A stretch of 15,924 bases of DNA, from NCBI GenBank assembly GCA_021780285.1, contig JAJXZA010000023.1:1-15924 (forward strand), given 5' to 3'. Origin of the DNA: Planctomycetota bacterium (lineage in GTDB: Bacteria > Planctomycetota > Phycisphaerae > WQYP01). Below the pieces are notes generated by a model, which was not told where the DNA came from, did not search any database, and saw only the letters and a program-made list of their open reading frames with translations. A program made the position numbers and the translations under genes. This document shows positions 1 through 8,687 of this stretch, one piece after another. Each line of letters starts with the position of its first letter. The first letter of the stretch is position 1.

Positions 1-147
1 ATGATGATGATGGCCGCCATAGGCGTGCTGGGGGCAGCGCTCACCGCCGGGCTGGCGGTTGAGACTGGAGGTAAACCGCTGGAAGATCCTATGCCAATAG
101 CTTTAACCATAATAGGCCAACCCAACGCCCCCGCCCCGCCATTGTAG
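1..147. other. Left-edge stretch, no convincing gene
   Basis: A plus-strand frame is open from the window edge to a TAG at 145-147. It starts with four tandem ATG codons and encodes a short hydrophobic stretch followed by a proline-rich end (about 48 residues). On the minus strand, a frame from ATG 108-110 runs off the left edge with a Ser/Ala/Pro-rich product and no Shine-Dalgarno. Neither resembles a family I recognise, and each could be the end of a gene lying outside. The rest of the stretch up to 306 has no open frame of note apart from the hairpin listed separately. Confidence 0.2.
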
Positions 148-232
148 GATGCTATTGATGCAATCGCCGTGTTGGCGTCTCGCGCTTTGCAGCAATAAGA
201 GTTGCACAACATCCTGACTATGCAGTTCCTCT

Positions 233-277
233 CTTGCCGCCTCGTTCCTGGCGCAACACTTTGCGACGAGAGGCAAG
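233..277 (-). terminator. Long imperfect hairpin downstream of addA, possible terminator
   Basis: Outer arms 233-245 and 266-277 pair with one internal imperfection (CTTGCCGCCTCGT against ACGAGAGGCAAG). The inner arms CGCAA (252-256) and TTGCG (261-265) close a four-base loop, and 246-251 bulge out. It lies about 30 bases past the addA stop. No T-run follows on the minus strand, so intrinsic termination is uncertain; it may instead protect the 3' end of the transcript. Confidence 0.35.
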
Positions 278-306
278 TCGGCGGTGTTGGCCGGCGTAAA
301 ATGAGT

Positions 307-3300
307 CTATACCTGCACCGACTGTACTTGTCGTGCGGTTAGAAAGATGAGTGTGCCGGCGGTAATTGGAATATGAAGTATTTCGCGCACCGCACGGGCA
401 TAATAGGAAAGCTGTCGCTGGTACATTTCAAGCCGCTGCTGAACGTATTCGGGCGCATCGGTTTTGTAATCTATAATGTGTCCTTGGAGTGTGCTTGGTG
501 CACCATTTGCGGCAGGCATTGGCTCAAGCAACAGCACGTCAATAACGCCGCGCACCAGCGGGCGGTCGGCCGAGTCGGTGAGTTCTAAACCTGTTGGCAA
601 TTCACCTCCAAGTTCGGTTACAGGAACGCTCCACAAAAATGGAAGTTCGCGGAAAAGCCGGCCCTGGGCGACCGAAGCAGTTGCCAACCGCCGACCAATG
701 GGCGTCTGCAGGCACCAGGCGATTGCAGAGGCATCCACCAATTCGGCTTCTTGTACTGTGAGAATGCCACGGGAAGTCAGTTGATCAAGCTGCGCTTTCA
801 CATGCAAGGTATCGGCGGTCTGCGTTAAATCAATATATTGCAGGCAGCGGTGCATGGCCAAACCGCGGGCTATTGCAGCCGAACCAGCCTTAGACATCAG
901 CCCGGAAGTTTCAACGGCAGGATTATCATCATCCTCCCCTTGCGGCACGCGCAGGGCATCGTCTACCTCTGACGCCGCGGCCTCGGCAGGCAACGCTGCC
1001 TCGCCGGAATGCGCTTTAAGCCGCGTTACGCTGGTCGCCGCGGGCAAGCCTGCCAGCACACGGTATCGGTACGGATCGGCCGCAACGCTGATGATCTCGT
1101 CACATGCCTGCTGTTCAGCAGCAGAGAGTTTGACGCTTTGCAGTGCGGCCAAATTGCCGCGGGCGATTTCGCCGGCTACTAAGCCAGCCTCATGCGTAGC
1201 CGCGAGATCGCCTTGGGTGGCTCTGGCCGCCAAGCAAGCCACCTCGTCGGCATCCAGTTCTTGCTGCCGTACTGTTTCACCAGCGTCAGCCGCCGCTGCA
1301 AGGGCATCGCGAATCCATGTAATGGGCGCCAGAGGCGAAAGTTTATCCAAGTGCGCCGCTTTGCTTGACCCAAACAGCAGCAGGCGATCTCGTGCCCGCG
1401 TCATGGCCACATACAAAAGACGGGCCTCTTCTTCATGAAGCCGCCTGAAAGCCGCCTCCCGGATTTGTTCATAGGCGAGCGGATTAAACTTGCGGCGCAA
1501 ATGAACATCAATAAACCGAAGTGACGCCCCACGCTTTCTATCTACCAGCAAATCGTGCTGTAAATCCTGTTTATTGGGGCCTGATCCCAGGCCGCCCACC
1601 ACCACCACCGGAAACTCCAACCCTTTGCTTTGATGGATGGACATCACACGCACGGCATCCATCCCTTCCAACGCGGTTGCGGCTGTTCCAAGGTCGCCCT
1701 CATCATCTTCCAGCTGCCGGAGGAACTCTAAAAATCGAAACAACCCCTGATTGTTGAAGCCGGCAAACTGCTGTGCCCGCTGCTGCAACATGCGAAGGTT
1801 GGCCATTTGCTGTGTGCCATTCCGCGTGCCGGCATAATGGGTCAGCAGGCCGGTCTGATCATAGATGCGAGCCAAAGCCGCCGGCAATCCGATGGTTTTA
1901 ATATCTTGCCGCCAGTGATCAAGCTGACGCTGCAACCTTTCAATTCTCCGAGCAAGATCGGCCCAGGCGGAATTATCGTTCTTATGTTGAACTATAGCCT
2001 GCACGGCCTCGTAAAACCGGCTGCAACCCCTGGCCGCTGGAGCCGCCCGAATCAGCGCCAGCTCATCATGCGAAAAGCGGCCCAGCGGCCCAGCCAGCAC
2101 GGCCGCAAGAGCGATATCTTGATCCGGGTTATCAAGGACATTCAATAATGCCAAAGCGTGCTGAATTTCCGGGGCGGCGAAATATCCACTGCGAAGCTCA
2201 GCAAAAGCCGGCACATCAGCCTCGATCAGTTGCTGCACGTACACATTGGCTTTGTTGCGGACGCTTCTAAGCAGGATGGCGCAGTCACCATATCGCAGCA
2301 ATCTCTTTTGACCGTTGACTTCAATTTCCAAGCCGCCTTCCACAAGCTGCTTGAGTCGCCGGGCCACCGCGAAAGCCTCCAGCTCCATTAAACGCGGGTC
2401 CTCGCTTGGTTCATCGGAAGAATCTATATCATCGGTCCCGTCACTCGACTCGACCTCATTTTCTTTGGGCTTGTACAGCAGCGTCAACTCCACCAATGGC
2501 GAAGACGATTCCGACGCCTTCTCACTGCCCCGTTTGGGTTCAAGAGCCATCGCCTCAAAGTCGCCATCCGGAAGTTGCTTACCCAGATGGGCGCAGACTC
2601 TATTAATAGCAGTGAGTACAGGCGGCAATGTGCGGAAGTTATCCGCCATTTCAACAACTTTCTTGGCAGATTGTTGCTTGAGTTCCCTGGCTCTCTGCTG
2701 AAACAACTGCGGTTCGCTGCCCCGAAAGCCGTAGATGCTTTGCTGCTGGTCGCCTACCGTAAAATAACTGCCTTTTTCGCTTTGCAGCAATGCCAGCAGG
2801 GCATCCTGCAAAGGATTGGTGTCCTGATATTCATCTATCATGACGTGCTTAAAGCGCCTGCGAAGTTCACCCAGAGCCTTGCTTTCGGGCTTTGTCAGCA
2901 GCTTGTAGGCGTGTTGCTCCAAGTCAGAAAAATCGAGCTGGTTGCGAGCCTGCTTGACAGCGCTATAAGCGGCGCGCACATCCAGCACAAACGTCACCAG
3001 CGATACCGTAAGCCGGTGGCTCTCAATCTCGCGCTTGGCCAACACGTCCAACGACGTTTCGAGGGTTGGCGAAAGGTCTTTCCAATGTTCTTTTAACGGT
3101 TCATAAAACCTTTCCTTAACCTCCGTGGCCAACTCATCAACCGCACGCACGCTTTTGGGCCGGCAGGCGGTAATTTCCCGTGTAAGCTGCTGCATCCCTG
3201 GCCAGTTTTTTTCTGGATTGGCGGCAAGCATTGCGGCCATGGATCGTATCTTGATGTTTGTATCGGCTAGCCAGTCAAACATCTGCCGCTCGCTGGCGCT

Positions 3301-4011
3301 TAATTTAGCAGGCGCCGGCGGCAGGTCAGCGAGCATTTGCGCCATTTCGGTAAGCTTCCGGGCGAACCAACAACCGTATTCTCGTGCCACGCTGCCGGCG
3401 CTGGGCGCCGCATTCTTAAGCCCTTGCACCCAGACGTCCAGATCGCTTAACGTATCAAATGTCAGTCGCAGCTTGCGGGCACAACCGTCCAACCAACCCG
3501 CATCTCCATTGGCGTAATAGTCGAGAACCCTTTTAAGTTTTTCGGCGTCGTCATCCCGCCTGTCCAACCATTGGGCGAGCGTTTCGCGCAGCGATTGTGA
3601 GAACATCAATTGTGCTTCATGTTCATTGAGCATGGTAAATGCCGGATCCAGGCCGCTTTCATGAAAGTACGCCGTAATCAGCCATTTACAAAAACTATGG
3701 ATGGTTGAAATGCGAGCCTGATCCACCAGCGCCGCCTGCTGTCGCAAACGAAGTGAGTTTGCGCTTTGCTCGGCAGCCGCCCTGATCGCACGGGCGATTT
3801 TTCCGCGCATCTCGCGGGCGGCATCTTCGGTAAAAGTGACGACCAGCAAGTCGTCAACACCGCACGGATCGCTTTGCCGCGTTACCAGAGCTGCGCAGCG
3901 CTGGGCCAGCACGGTGGTTTTACCCGAACCTGCACCGGCCTTCACCAGCAAATCGCCGCTGAAATGCTCGATGGCTCTTTTCTGTGATTCTGTCCAGTCA
4001 GGCATGGGCAT
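307..4011 (-). CDS. addA: ATP-dependent helicase/nuclease subunit A (AddA)
   Basis: This is the UvrD/Rep-type 3'-5' helicase subunit of AddAB, with a C-terminal nuclease domain; AddAB resects double-strand breaks for RecA loading. At 1234 residues it matches full-length AddA. Visible motifs in order: a Q-motif-like TESQKRAI near residue 7, Walker A AGAGSGKT at 25-32, the Walker B-type IDEYQD near 391, GDQQQSIYGFRG (motif III) soon after, SIHQSKGLEFPVV (motif V), and YVAMTRARDR (motif VI) near 866. Near the end, GVIDVL (about 1154) and IIDYKTD (about 1180) form the PD-(D/E)XK nuclease site. The start ATG lies 6 bases after the addB stop, so the two are co-transcribed; an ATG two codons further in is an alternative start. 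Nothing in it looks broken. Confidence 0.96.
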   Translation of the reverse strand: MPMPDWTESQKRAIEHFSGDLLVKAGAGSGKTTVLAQRCAALVTRQSDPCGVDDLLVVTFTEDAAREMRGKIARAIRAAAEQSANSLRLRQQAALVDQARISTIHSFCKWLITAYFHESGLDPAFTMLNEHEAQLMFSQSLRETLAQWLDRRDDDAEKLKRVLDYYANGDAGWLDGCARKLRLTFDTLSDLDVWVQGLKNAAPSAGSVAREYGCWFARKLTEMAQMLADLPPAPAKLSASERQMFDWLADTNIKIRSMAAMLAANPEKNWPGMQQLTREITACRPKSVRAVDELATEVKERFYEPLKEHWKDLSPTLETSLDVLAKREIESHRLTVSLVTFVLDVRAAYSAVKQARNQLDFSDLEQHAYKLLTKPESKALGELRRRFKHVMIDEYQDTNPLQDALLALLQSEKGSYFTVGDQQQSIYGFRGSEPQLFQQRARELKQQSAKKVVEMADNFRTLPPVLTAINRVCAHLGKQLPDGDFEAMALEPKRGSEKASESSSPLVELTLLYKPKENEVESSDGTDDIDSSDEPSEDPRLMELEAFAVARRLKQLVEGGLEIEVNGQKRLLRYGDCAILLRSVRNKANVYVQQLIEADVPAFAELRSGYFAAPEIQHALALLNVLDNPDQDIALAAVLAGPLGRFSHDELALIRAAPAARGCSRFYEAVQAIVQHKNDNSAWADLARRIERLQRQLDHWRQDIKTIGLPAALARIYDQTGLLTHYAGTRNGTQQMANLRMLQQRAQQFAGFNNQGLFRFLEFLRQLEDDEGDLGTAATALEGMDAVRVMSIHQSKGLEFPVVVVGGLGSGPNKQDLQHDLLVDRKRGASLRFIDVHLRRKFNPLAYEQIREAAFRRLHEEEARLLYVAMTRARDRLLLFGSSKAAHLDKLSPLAPITWIRDALAAAADAGETVRQQELDADEVACLAARATQGDLAATHEAGLVAGEIARGNLAALQSVKLSAAEQQACDEIISVAADPYRYRVLAGLPAATSVTRLKAHSGEAALPAEAAASEVDDALRVPQGEDDDNPAVETSGLMSKAGSAAIARGLAMHRCLQYIDLTQTADTLHVKAQLDQLTSRGILTVQEAELVDASAIAWCLQTPIGRRLATASVAQGRLFRELPFLWSVPVTELGGELPTGLELTDSADRPLVRGVIDVLLLEPMPAANGAPSTLQGHIIDYKTDAPEYVQQRLEMYQRQLSYYARAVREILHIPITAGTLIFLTARQVQSVQV

Positions 4012-4017
4012 ATCGTC

Positions 4018-7000
4018 TCACGCTATAGTCAACAGCACTTTCAAAACGTCCGGCTTCCTGGCCACCTCAATTATTCGAGTCTTGCCGCGCACCCGGTCAA
4101 ATGGGCAAACCGCCCGATAATCGCAATATTGACACGCTGTTGTTGCGCCGCGCCGGTATGGAGCAGGAGCGATTTTCAGCTGGCTGATTCCACCGCCCAA
4201 TACCCGCATTTGATGCTCCGCTGCGCGCAGCACCGCATCAAACTGTTGGGCCGTGACGGCATCGCTGGCCGTTTTATGTGGCTCGCCGGCCTTGGTGAGT
4301 TGATGCTTAACAGATTTGGCGCTTTGACCATCAGCCACAGGCTCCAGCTCATCCGCCGCCTCAATACTGAAAAGCCCACGGGACTGTTCAAATATTTCCG
4401 CCTCGCCGGAATCGCCGCCTTTACCATCCCATCTGGATTCAATCCCGAAATACAGGCCTGCGGCTGGTTTGATTGCCATGGCGGGGTTCGACAGACTTTT
4501 TAGAGCCAACATATACACCGGCAACTGCAGGTTGAGACCGGCTCTAAAAGCGACATAATCAAAGTTGCGGCCGCGCGTTTTATAATCAATAACCAGCGCA
4601 AGACCGCCGGGGGTAAGGTCTATGCGATCTATCTTGCCGCTGACATGTAGTTCATCTCCATTGTCAAGCTTCAACTGCAGCGGTGGCGGGCCGTCGGCAA
4701 AGCCAAACTTAAACTCCACCCATTTTGGCTTAAAGTCACTGACTTTAGCCCGTGCGCCTTGCGCACGCATAAGCCGCTCAAGATGCCGCGTCATGGGACG
4801 CTTAAGAAACGCCACCTCGGCATCCAGATGCAGAACATCTTTTCCGACGCCGGCGAATACGCGTGTTAAATGCAGCTCCACCAAATCATTCAAAGCTTTC
4901 TCACCCGTTGGCGGCCATGGATGCCTGCCCGCAATGACATCATTAAATATGCCCTCGAGCACCTTGTGATACAGCAAGCCGCGGGAGGTCTCATCAATCG
5001 CGGGTGTATCACGTTCCAGCAATCGCAGGCGGTATTTATAAAAATGCTGCAGCGGGCAGGCCGCATATGTTTCCAGTTGGCTTAAGCTGACGGTGATCGG
5101 CTTATCGTTGCAATAGTACGGCCTGGCTGCATTGAGCATTACATCCGCAGGCTGCCGCCAGCCGCCAAACGCCTGTCGAGCCAGAGCCGCTGCCTCCAAC
5201 GGTGGATTTTCCAGCAGCCAGCGTGTCAATCCGGCCGCCACAGGCGCGGTTAAACCATAATCGGATAAGGTAACGGCACGCGTCGGCAGGCGTCGGCCAA
5301 CATGTTGTCCAGTCCATTGAAATATGGCGGCTATTATGTCAGCGGCATTGGCGGCCTGCAGCGGTGTTGCCGCGGGAACGATGGTTGGTACATCAACCTG
5401 CGGTATGGTTCGATGGATTTGTTCGATATATTTGGACTCTTCCACACGATGGCCATCGGAGCCAGCGCGGGGATAGCTGATAATCAAACGACTTGAGGCT
5501 CGCGTTAAAGCAATGTAGTCAAAGAATGGAGCCTCCAACAGCGATTGCCGCGAACCGGGGTTGATCTCGCCGCCCGGCGCAACGGCATTAAACGCAGCGC
5601 GCTGCACATCGCTTAGAAATGCATCTTCGGGAACCACCTGCGGCATTTGGGTTTCTGCTGCGCCCAGCACAATAGCCGTGTGCAATTCTGGATGGCGGGA
5701 CCTATGCACCGACGATACCAGCACCTGATCAAGCGCAGGCGGCACCAGGCCCAACGTAAGCACTTGGGTTTGCATGGCGAATAGTCGGGCAAATGCCGCT
5801 GCCGAAATTTTGCGCTGTGCCATCATGATCTGCATTTGACTCAGCAGTTCCATCACTTGAGCATAGGCCTGCTGGTGCGCCAGGGCCGACTCCTGATCTC
5901 CGCGGTTGGCGGCATCCGCAATCCATTCCTGCAAATATTGCTGCACGTTTAACCGTTCCAGCAATTCGATAAGCCCCGCTGCCAGTTGCGTACCTGTATG
6001 CAGTACAGCACCATTTTCTGCAGAGTCCAGTCCGCCTCGAGCTGATGAAGGCGCTGTTGCGGCCAGCAGTTTAAACCATGGGGCAAACCCGGAATAAAAG
6101 CGTTCTCTGGCAGCATTTATCCGCTGTGTGTAGGCTGTCAAGAATCCGGCATCTGGTTCGTGCATCCGGGCCGTCCATGGCCACAGCTTAGAAAAATCAT
6201 CCGCATCTATCCCATGGGCGAGCACATAATTTTCCACCATGTTGGCCTGTTCGGCCGTTAACCCGGCTAAACCCGTTTTTAGCAAAGACAGCATGTCTTG
6301 GCGCTTGTATCCACCCAATGGAGCCGCCAAAGCGCCGGAAATAAGCTCCACCAGTGGGTGATGCTGCATGGATCGCCGACGATCAATAAAATGCCCGATG
6401 CCATGAGCACTAAAAACGCGGGCGATAATTTCTGCATAACTGTCGAGATCCGTAACAATTACGCCAATTTGCCGATAGCGCAGCCTGCCCTGACTCACCT
6501 CCCGACGGATATAGCGCGCCACCGAAATTACCTCCGCCTCCGGCGAATCACACGACCAAATGCTGATGGCGGAGCGCGGAGCGGCGGCATTCAGCGGTGA
6601 CGCTGCGGCGAGGGCGGTTTGCCCGCCTGCCAACAGGCTCTCCAGATTTTGCAGTTCCGGGGCGGCTCTGTGCCGATGCGGCTGCGACAGCAGACGATTG
6701 GCCAGCCGTGGCGCCCCAGCTTCGTTAAATCGCCGACACAACCTTCGATACATCAACTCAGTACGGGCAAAAAGACCTGCAGGTGGCGACTGCTCGTTGC
6801 TGAACGTGGGGCTGTGCGGATCCAGCAGCAGCGTAATGGTTACGTGCCGGGCCCTCTTGGCTAAAGCGCCCAGCAATTTTATCTCCATCTGGTTAAACGC
6901 CGAAAAGGCATCCACCCAAATACTCGCTTCGGCCACTGGCTGCGCATTCGCCGCAAGACCGTCCGCGACCAGGCCGGGCAGCACGTTTGTATCCTGATGG

Positions 7001-7533
7001 TTCTTGCCACAAACTCTCTGCCACGCGCTTAGCAAAATAGAAAGATCGGTGAGTTTATCGCGTAGACCCGGCGCTTTACCCAGCCCTTCGCCTTGGCGCT
7101 CCATCAGTTCCCGCAGCGATTCTCCGGTATGACCGTTCTGCAACAGCTCCCGCAATATTCCATCCACGACATTGATGAAGCCGGCAGTGCCGGCCGCCGC
7201 CCTGAAAACGGTGAGTTGGCTTCGGCACGATTCCACCGCGTCGGCCAGCAGGATGCTGCGCCGAATGGGCGTTAAAGCGTTGTTTATCGGTATATTGAGC
7301 TGGCCTGCCAGCACACGTACCAGGCCTCGAAATCCCAACACCTTTATGCGAAACGACCCGGGCAAACGGCTATCGGCCAATAGCAGCCGTTCGCACATAA
7401 ATGTCGCCTGCTCGGGCACCAGCCAATACAAAGGCGGCCCCAACGGCTGCCGCTGGGACTCCTCAACAAGTTCGTCAAGGCATAAGCGTGTTTTGCCCGT
7501 GCCTGCGCGGCCTAAAATAAACTGCACTGCCAT
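4018..7533 (-). CDS. addB: ATP-dependent helicase/nuclease subunit B (AddB)
   Basis: This is the AddB partner of AddA, supplying the second nuclease domain and a helicase-like scaffold. I start it at ATG 7533 (1171 residues). A GGGGAG Shine-Dalgarno sits 7 bases upstream, and the alternative TTG at 7560 would start inside a hairpin. Walker A GRAGTGKT is at residues 8-15. The nuclease signature GKIDRIDL then LVIDYKTRG lies near 965-985. Four cysteines fit the AddB iron-sulfur cluster: one in AACPLQHF (about 824) and three in CQYCDYRAVC (about 1133-1142). Keeping Walker A is typical of the Bacillus-type enzyme and unlike the alphaproteobacterial AddB. The gene precedes addA with a 6-base gap, the usual addB-addA order. 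Confidence 0.95.
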   Translation of the reverse strand: MAVQFILGRAGTGKTRLCLDELVEESQRQPLGPPLYWLVPEQATFMCERLLLADSRLPGSFRIKVLGFRGLVRVLAGQLNIPINNALTPIRRSILLADAVESCRSQLTVFRAAAGTAGFINVVDGILRELLQNGHTGESLRELMERQGEGLGKAPGLRDKLTDLSILLSAWQRVCGKNHQDTNVLPGLVADGLAANAQPVAEASIWVDAFSAFNQMEIKLLGALAKRARHVTITLLLDPHSPTFSNEQSPPAGLFARTELMYRRLCRRFNEAGAPRLANRLLSQPHRHRAAPELQNLESLLAGGQTALAAASPLNAAAPRSAISIWSCDSPEAEVISVARYIRREVSQGRLRYRQIGVIVTDLDSYAEIIARVFSAHGIGHFIDRRRSMQHHPLVELISGALAAPLGGYKRQDMLSLLKTGLAGLTAEQANMVENYVLAHGIDADDFSKLWPWTARMHEPDAGFLTAYTQRINAARERFYSGFAPWFKLLAATAPSSARGGLDSAENGAVLHTGTQLAAGLIELLERLNVQQYLQEWIADAANRGDQESALAHQQAYAQVMELLSQMQIMMAQRKISAAAFARLFAMQTQVLTLGLVPPALDQVLVSSVHRSRHPELHTAIVLGAAETQMPQVVPEDAFLSDVQRAAFNAVAPGGEINPGSRQSLLEAPFFDYIALTRASSRLIISYPRAGSDGHRVEESKYIEQIHRTIPQVDVPTIVPAATPLQAANAADIIAAIFQWTGQHVGRRLPTRAVTLSDYGLTAPVAAGLTRWLLENPPLEAAALARQAFGGWRQPADVMLNAARPYYCNDKPITVSLSQLETYAACPLQHFYKYRLRLLERDTPAIDETSRGLLYHKVLEGIFNDVIAGRHPWPPTGEKALNDLVELHLTRVFAGVGKDVLHLDAEVAFLKRPMTRHLERLMRAQGARAKVSDFKPKWVEFKFGFADGPPPLQLKLDNGDELHVSGKIDRIDLTPGGLALVIDYKTRGRNFDYVAFRAGLNLQLPVYMLALKSLSNPAMAIKPAAGLYFGIESRWDGKGGDSGEAEIFEQSRGLFSIEAADELEPVADGQSAKSVKHQLTKAGEPHKTASDAVTAQQFDAVLRAAEHQMRVLGGGISQLKIAPAPYRRGATTACQYCDYRAVCPFDRVRGKTRIIEVARKPDVLKVLLTIA

Positions 7534-7536
7534 GCG

Positions 7537-7560
7537 TCGGCTCCCCGGCACGGGAGCCAA
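7537..7560 (-). promoter_or_regulatory. Hairpin that sequesters the addB Shine-Dalgarno
   Basis: The arms GGCTCCC (7552-7558) and GGGAGCC (7539-7545), read on the minus strand, are perfectly complementary around a six-base loop. A U-G and a U-A pair extend the stem outward. The GGGGAG ribosome-binding site of addB occupies the 3' arm, and the ATG follows the stem by a few bases. As RNA this would limit ribosome access, implying translational control of addB. The pairing is seen in the sequence; the regulatory role is inferred. Confidence 0.45.
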
Positions 7561-7603
7561 CAGCTTGTGGCGGCATCCCGTGCGGAGTCAACGGTACACC
7601 ACA

Positions 7604-7628
7604 GCGCACTTCTTTGCAAGGCGCACTT
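7604..7628. repeat. Tandem 8-bp direct repeat upstream of addB
   Basis: GCGCACTT occurs at 7604-7611 and again at 7621-7628, a period of 17 bp, about 70-95 bp before the addB start. The spacing, roughly one and a half helical turns, is compatible with a pair of regulator half-sites. No clear -10/-35 pair was found nearby, so the role is open. Confidence 0.25.
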
Positions 7629-7716
7629 TTTTCAATGACACTTCATCGCAATAGCCCATGAAATGCCATCGCAGCGGTCACGGCCCGCTAAACTAAATGA
7701 GGACATAGGTCGCCGG

Positions 7717-7784
7717 AGAAGGCAACCTTCTATTGCCTGAACACATTAAAAGCGAATGAGGAAGATTAACACCGCAGCCCGGTG
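7717..7784 (-). terminator. Two small hairpins downstream of the universal stress protein gene
   Basis: CACCG (7770-7774) and CGGTG (7780-7784) form a 5-bp GC stem just past the stop codon at 7790. AGAAGG (7717-7722) and CCTTCT (7726-7731) form a 6-bp stem with a three-base loop. Neither has a strong T-run on the minus strand, so these are only weak terminator candidates. The remaining 7561-7789 interval holds the direct repeat listed separately and no gene. Confidence 0.22.
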
Positions 7785-7789
7785 ATGAA

Positions 7790-8371
7790 TCAGCGGCGCG
7801 TGCGCACCCGGCGCACGCGAGCCATGCCGGCAGGAGCCGGGCAATCCTGAGGTCCGACGGCCAGTACCGGACACGGAGCCTCGCGAATTACGGTTTCAAC
7901 ATTGCTGCCCAGAAAGAAACGGCCTGAACGTGATCCCCCATGGCTGCCCATAACGAGCAAGTCCGCTTTCCAGCGGGCCGCCGTCGCCAAAATCTCGACG
8001 GAGGGACTCCCCACCATCACAAACAGATCATATTTTTTCCATCCATGACTATGGGCCATTTCCTGGCAAAGCAAACGGCCGCGGCTTCGCAGGTCGTCAA
8101 TAGCTTCAGGTACACCGGCCGGCGTTCCGCCCACCATAATGCGACTGCTGTCCACCACATGCACCATTGCCACACTGGCCGCCAAACGCGAAGCAAGCGC
8201 AAAGCCCATTTCAGCGGCACAAGCAGCGGCCGGGCTGGCATCGAGTGCGATGAGCATGCGCCGTACAGGATGGCGGGGGATGCGGCCATCCGTTTGAGCA
8301 GTTTGCCGGCGGCGCGGCACTGCTGCACGCTTGACGGGAAGGTTCTTTTTACTTCTCTCGGCCATCGGCAT
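7790..8371 (-). CDS. Universal stress protein, UspA superfamily, ATP-binding type
   Basis: This 193-residue protein has one Usp domain, from RRMLIALDAS near residue 37 to PCPVLAVGP near the end. The nucleotide-binding signature G-2X-G-9X-G(S/T) is intact: GSHG, nine residues, then GS. This places it among ATP-binding Usp proteins, which are cytoplasmic and often induced by oxygen limitation or growth arrest. An Arg/Lys-rich N-terminal extension of about 38 residues precedes the domain, longer than in typical single-domain Usp proteins. The start is uncertain: ATG 8371 has only a weak GGTGGG upstream, ATG 8365 is nearly equal, and ATG 8257 at the domain edge has no Shine-Dalgarno. It lies downstream of a two-component pair, separated by 316 bases containing a perfect palindrome, so it probably has its own promoter. 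Confidence 0.88.
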   Translation of the reverse strand: MPMAERSKKNLPVKRAAVPRRRQTAQTDGRIPRHPVRRMLIALDASPAAACAAEMGFALASRLAASVAMVHVVDSSRIMVGGTPAGVPEAIDDLRSRGRLLCQEMAHSHGWKKYDLFVMVGSPSVEILATAARWKADLLVMGSHGGSRSGRFFLGSNVETVIREAPCPVLAVGPQDCPAPAGMARVRRVRTRR

Positions 8372-8565
8372 CTAACCCACCATCAAAAACAACCCGCTTG
8401 TTCACTGGCGACCGCCAAAATACCATCGGCGAACCGCCACGGCCGCAGTCACCACAAACGGCCGTTACCAGCCCCTGCTCGCAGGATACAATTTTGCCGG
8501 CGATTGCGGGCTGGCACAATCAGGACATCTTCGATTTCGGCATGCGATTTCCTGGCAACTTGGGG

Positions 8566-8580
8566 TAGGGAATTTCCCTA
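8566..8580. promoter_or_regulatory. 15-bp perfect palindrome, candidate operator upstream of the usp gene
   Basis: TAGGGAATTTCCCTA is a perfect inverted repeat of 7-bp arms around one T. It lies in the 316-bp gap between the response regulator stop and the usp start, about 200 bp upstream of usp. NarL/FixJ-family regulators bind such dyads; the DosR box has a related GGGAC...GTCCC shape. That the neighbouring regulator binds here is inference. No convincing -10/-35 pair could be placed, though TATAGGG read on the minus strand overlaps the palindrome. The rest of 8372-8687 shows no gene. Confidence 0.5.
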
Positions 8581-8687
8581 TAGCTGAGGTTTAAAAGGAT
8601 GGTTCAAACGGATGTGGAACTGCACACACGCGATGGGATCAACCAATCGCTGCCGAAATAGCGCCGCCAGCCGATGCCATGGAAGAA

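Noticed and set aside
854..1438. A 194-codon plus-strand open frame
   Set aside because: It is antisense to the conserved helicase motif VI and C-terminal region of AddA, with a Ser/Ala-rich composition typical of a shadow frame.
1598..1612. A short ACC/CAC triplet repeat
   Set aside because: It simply encodes consecutive Val codons in the AddA core strand before GGLG and has no sign of being a separate repeat.
7590..7670. A 23-codon open frame upstream of and in frame with addB, as a leader peptide
   Set aside because: It has no Shine-Dalgarno and no recognisable pattern, and it is short enough to occur by chance.
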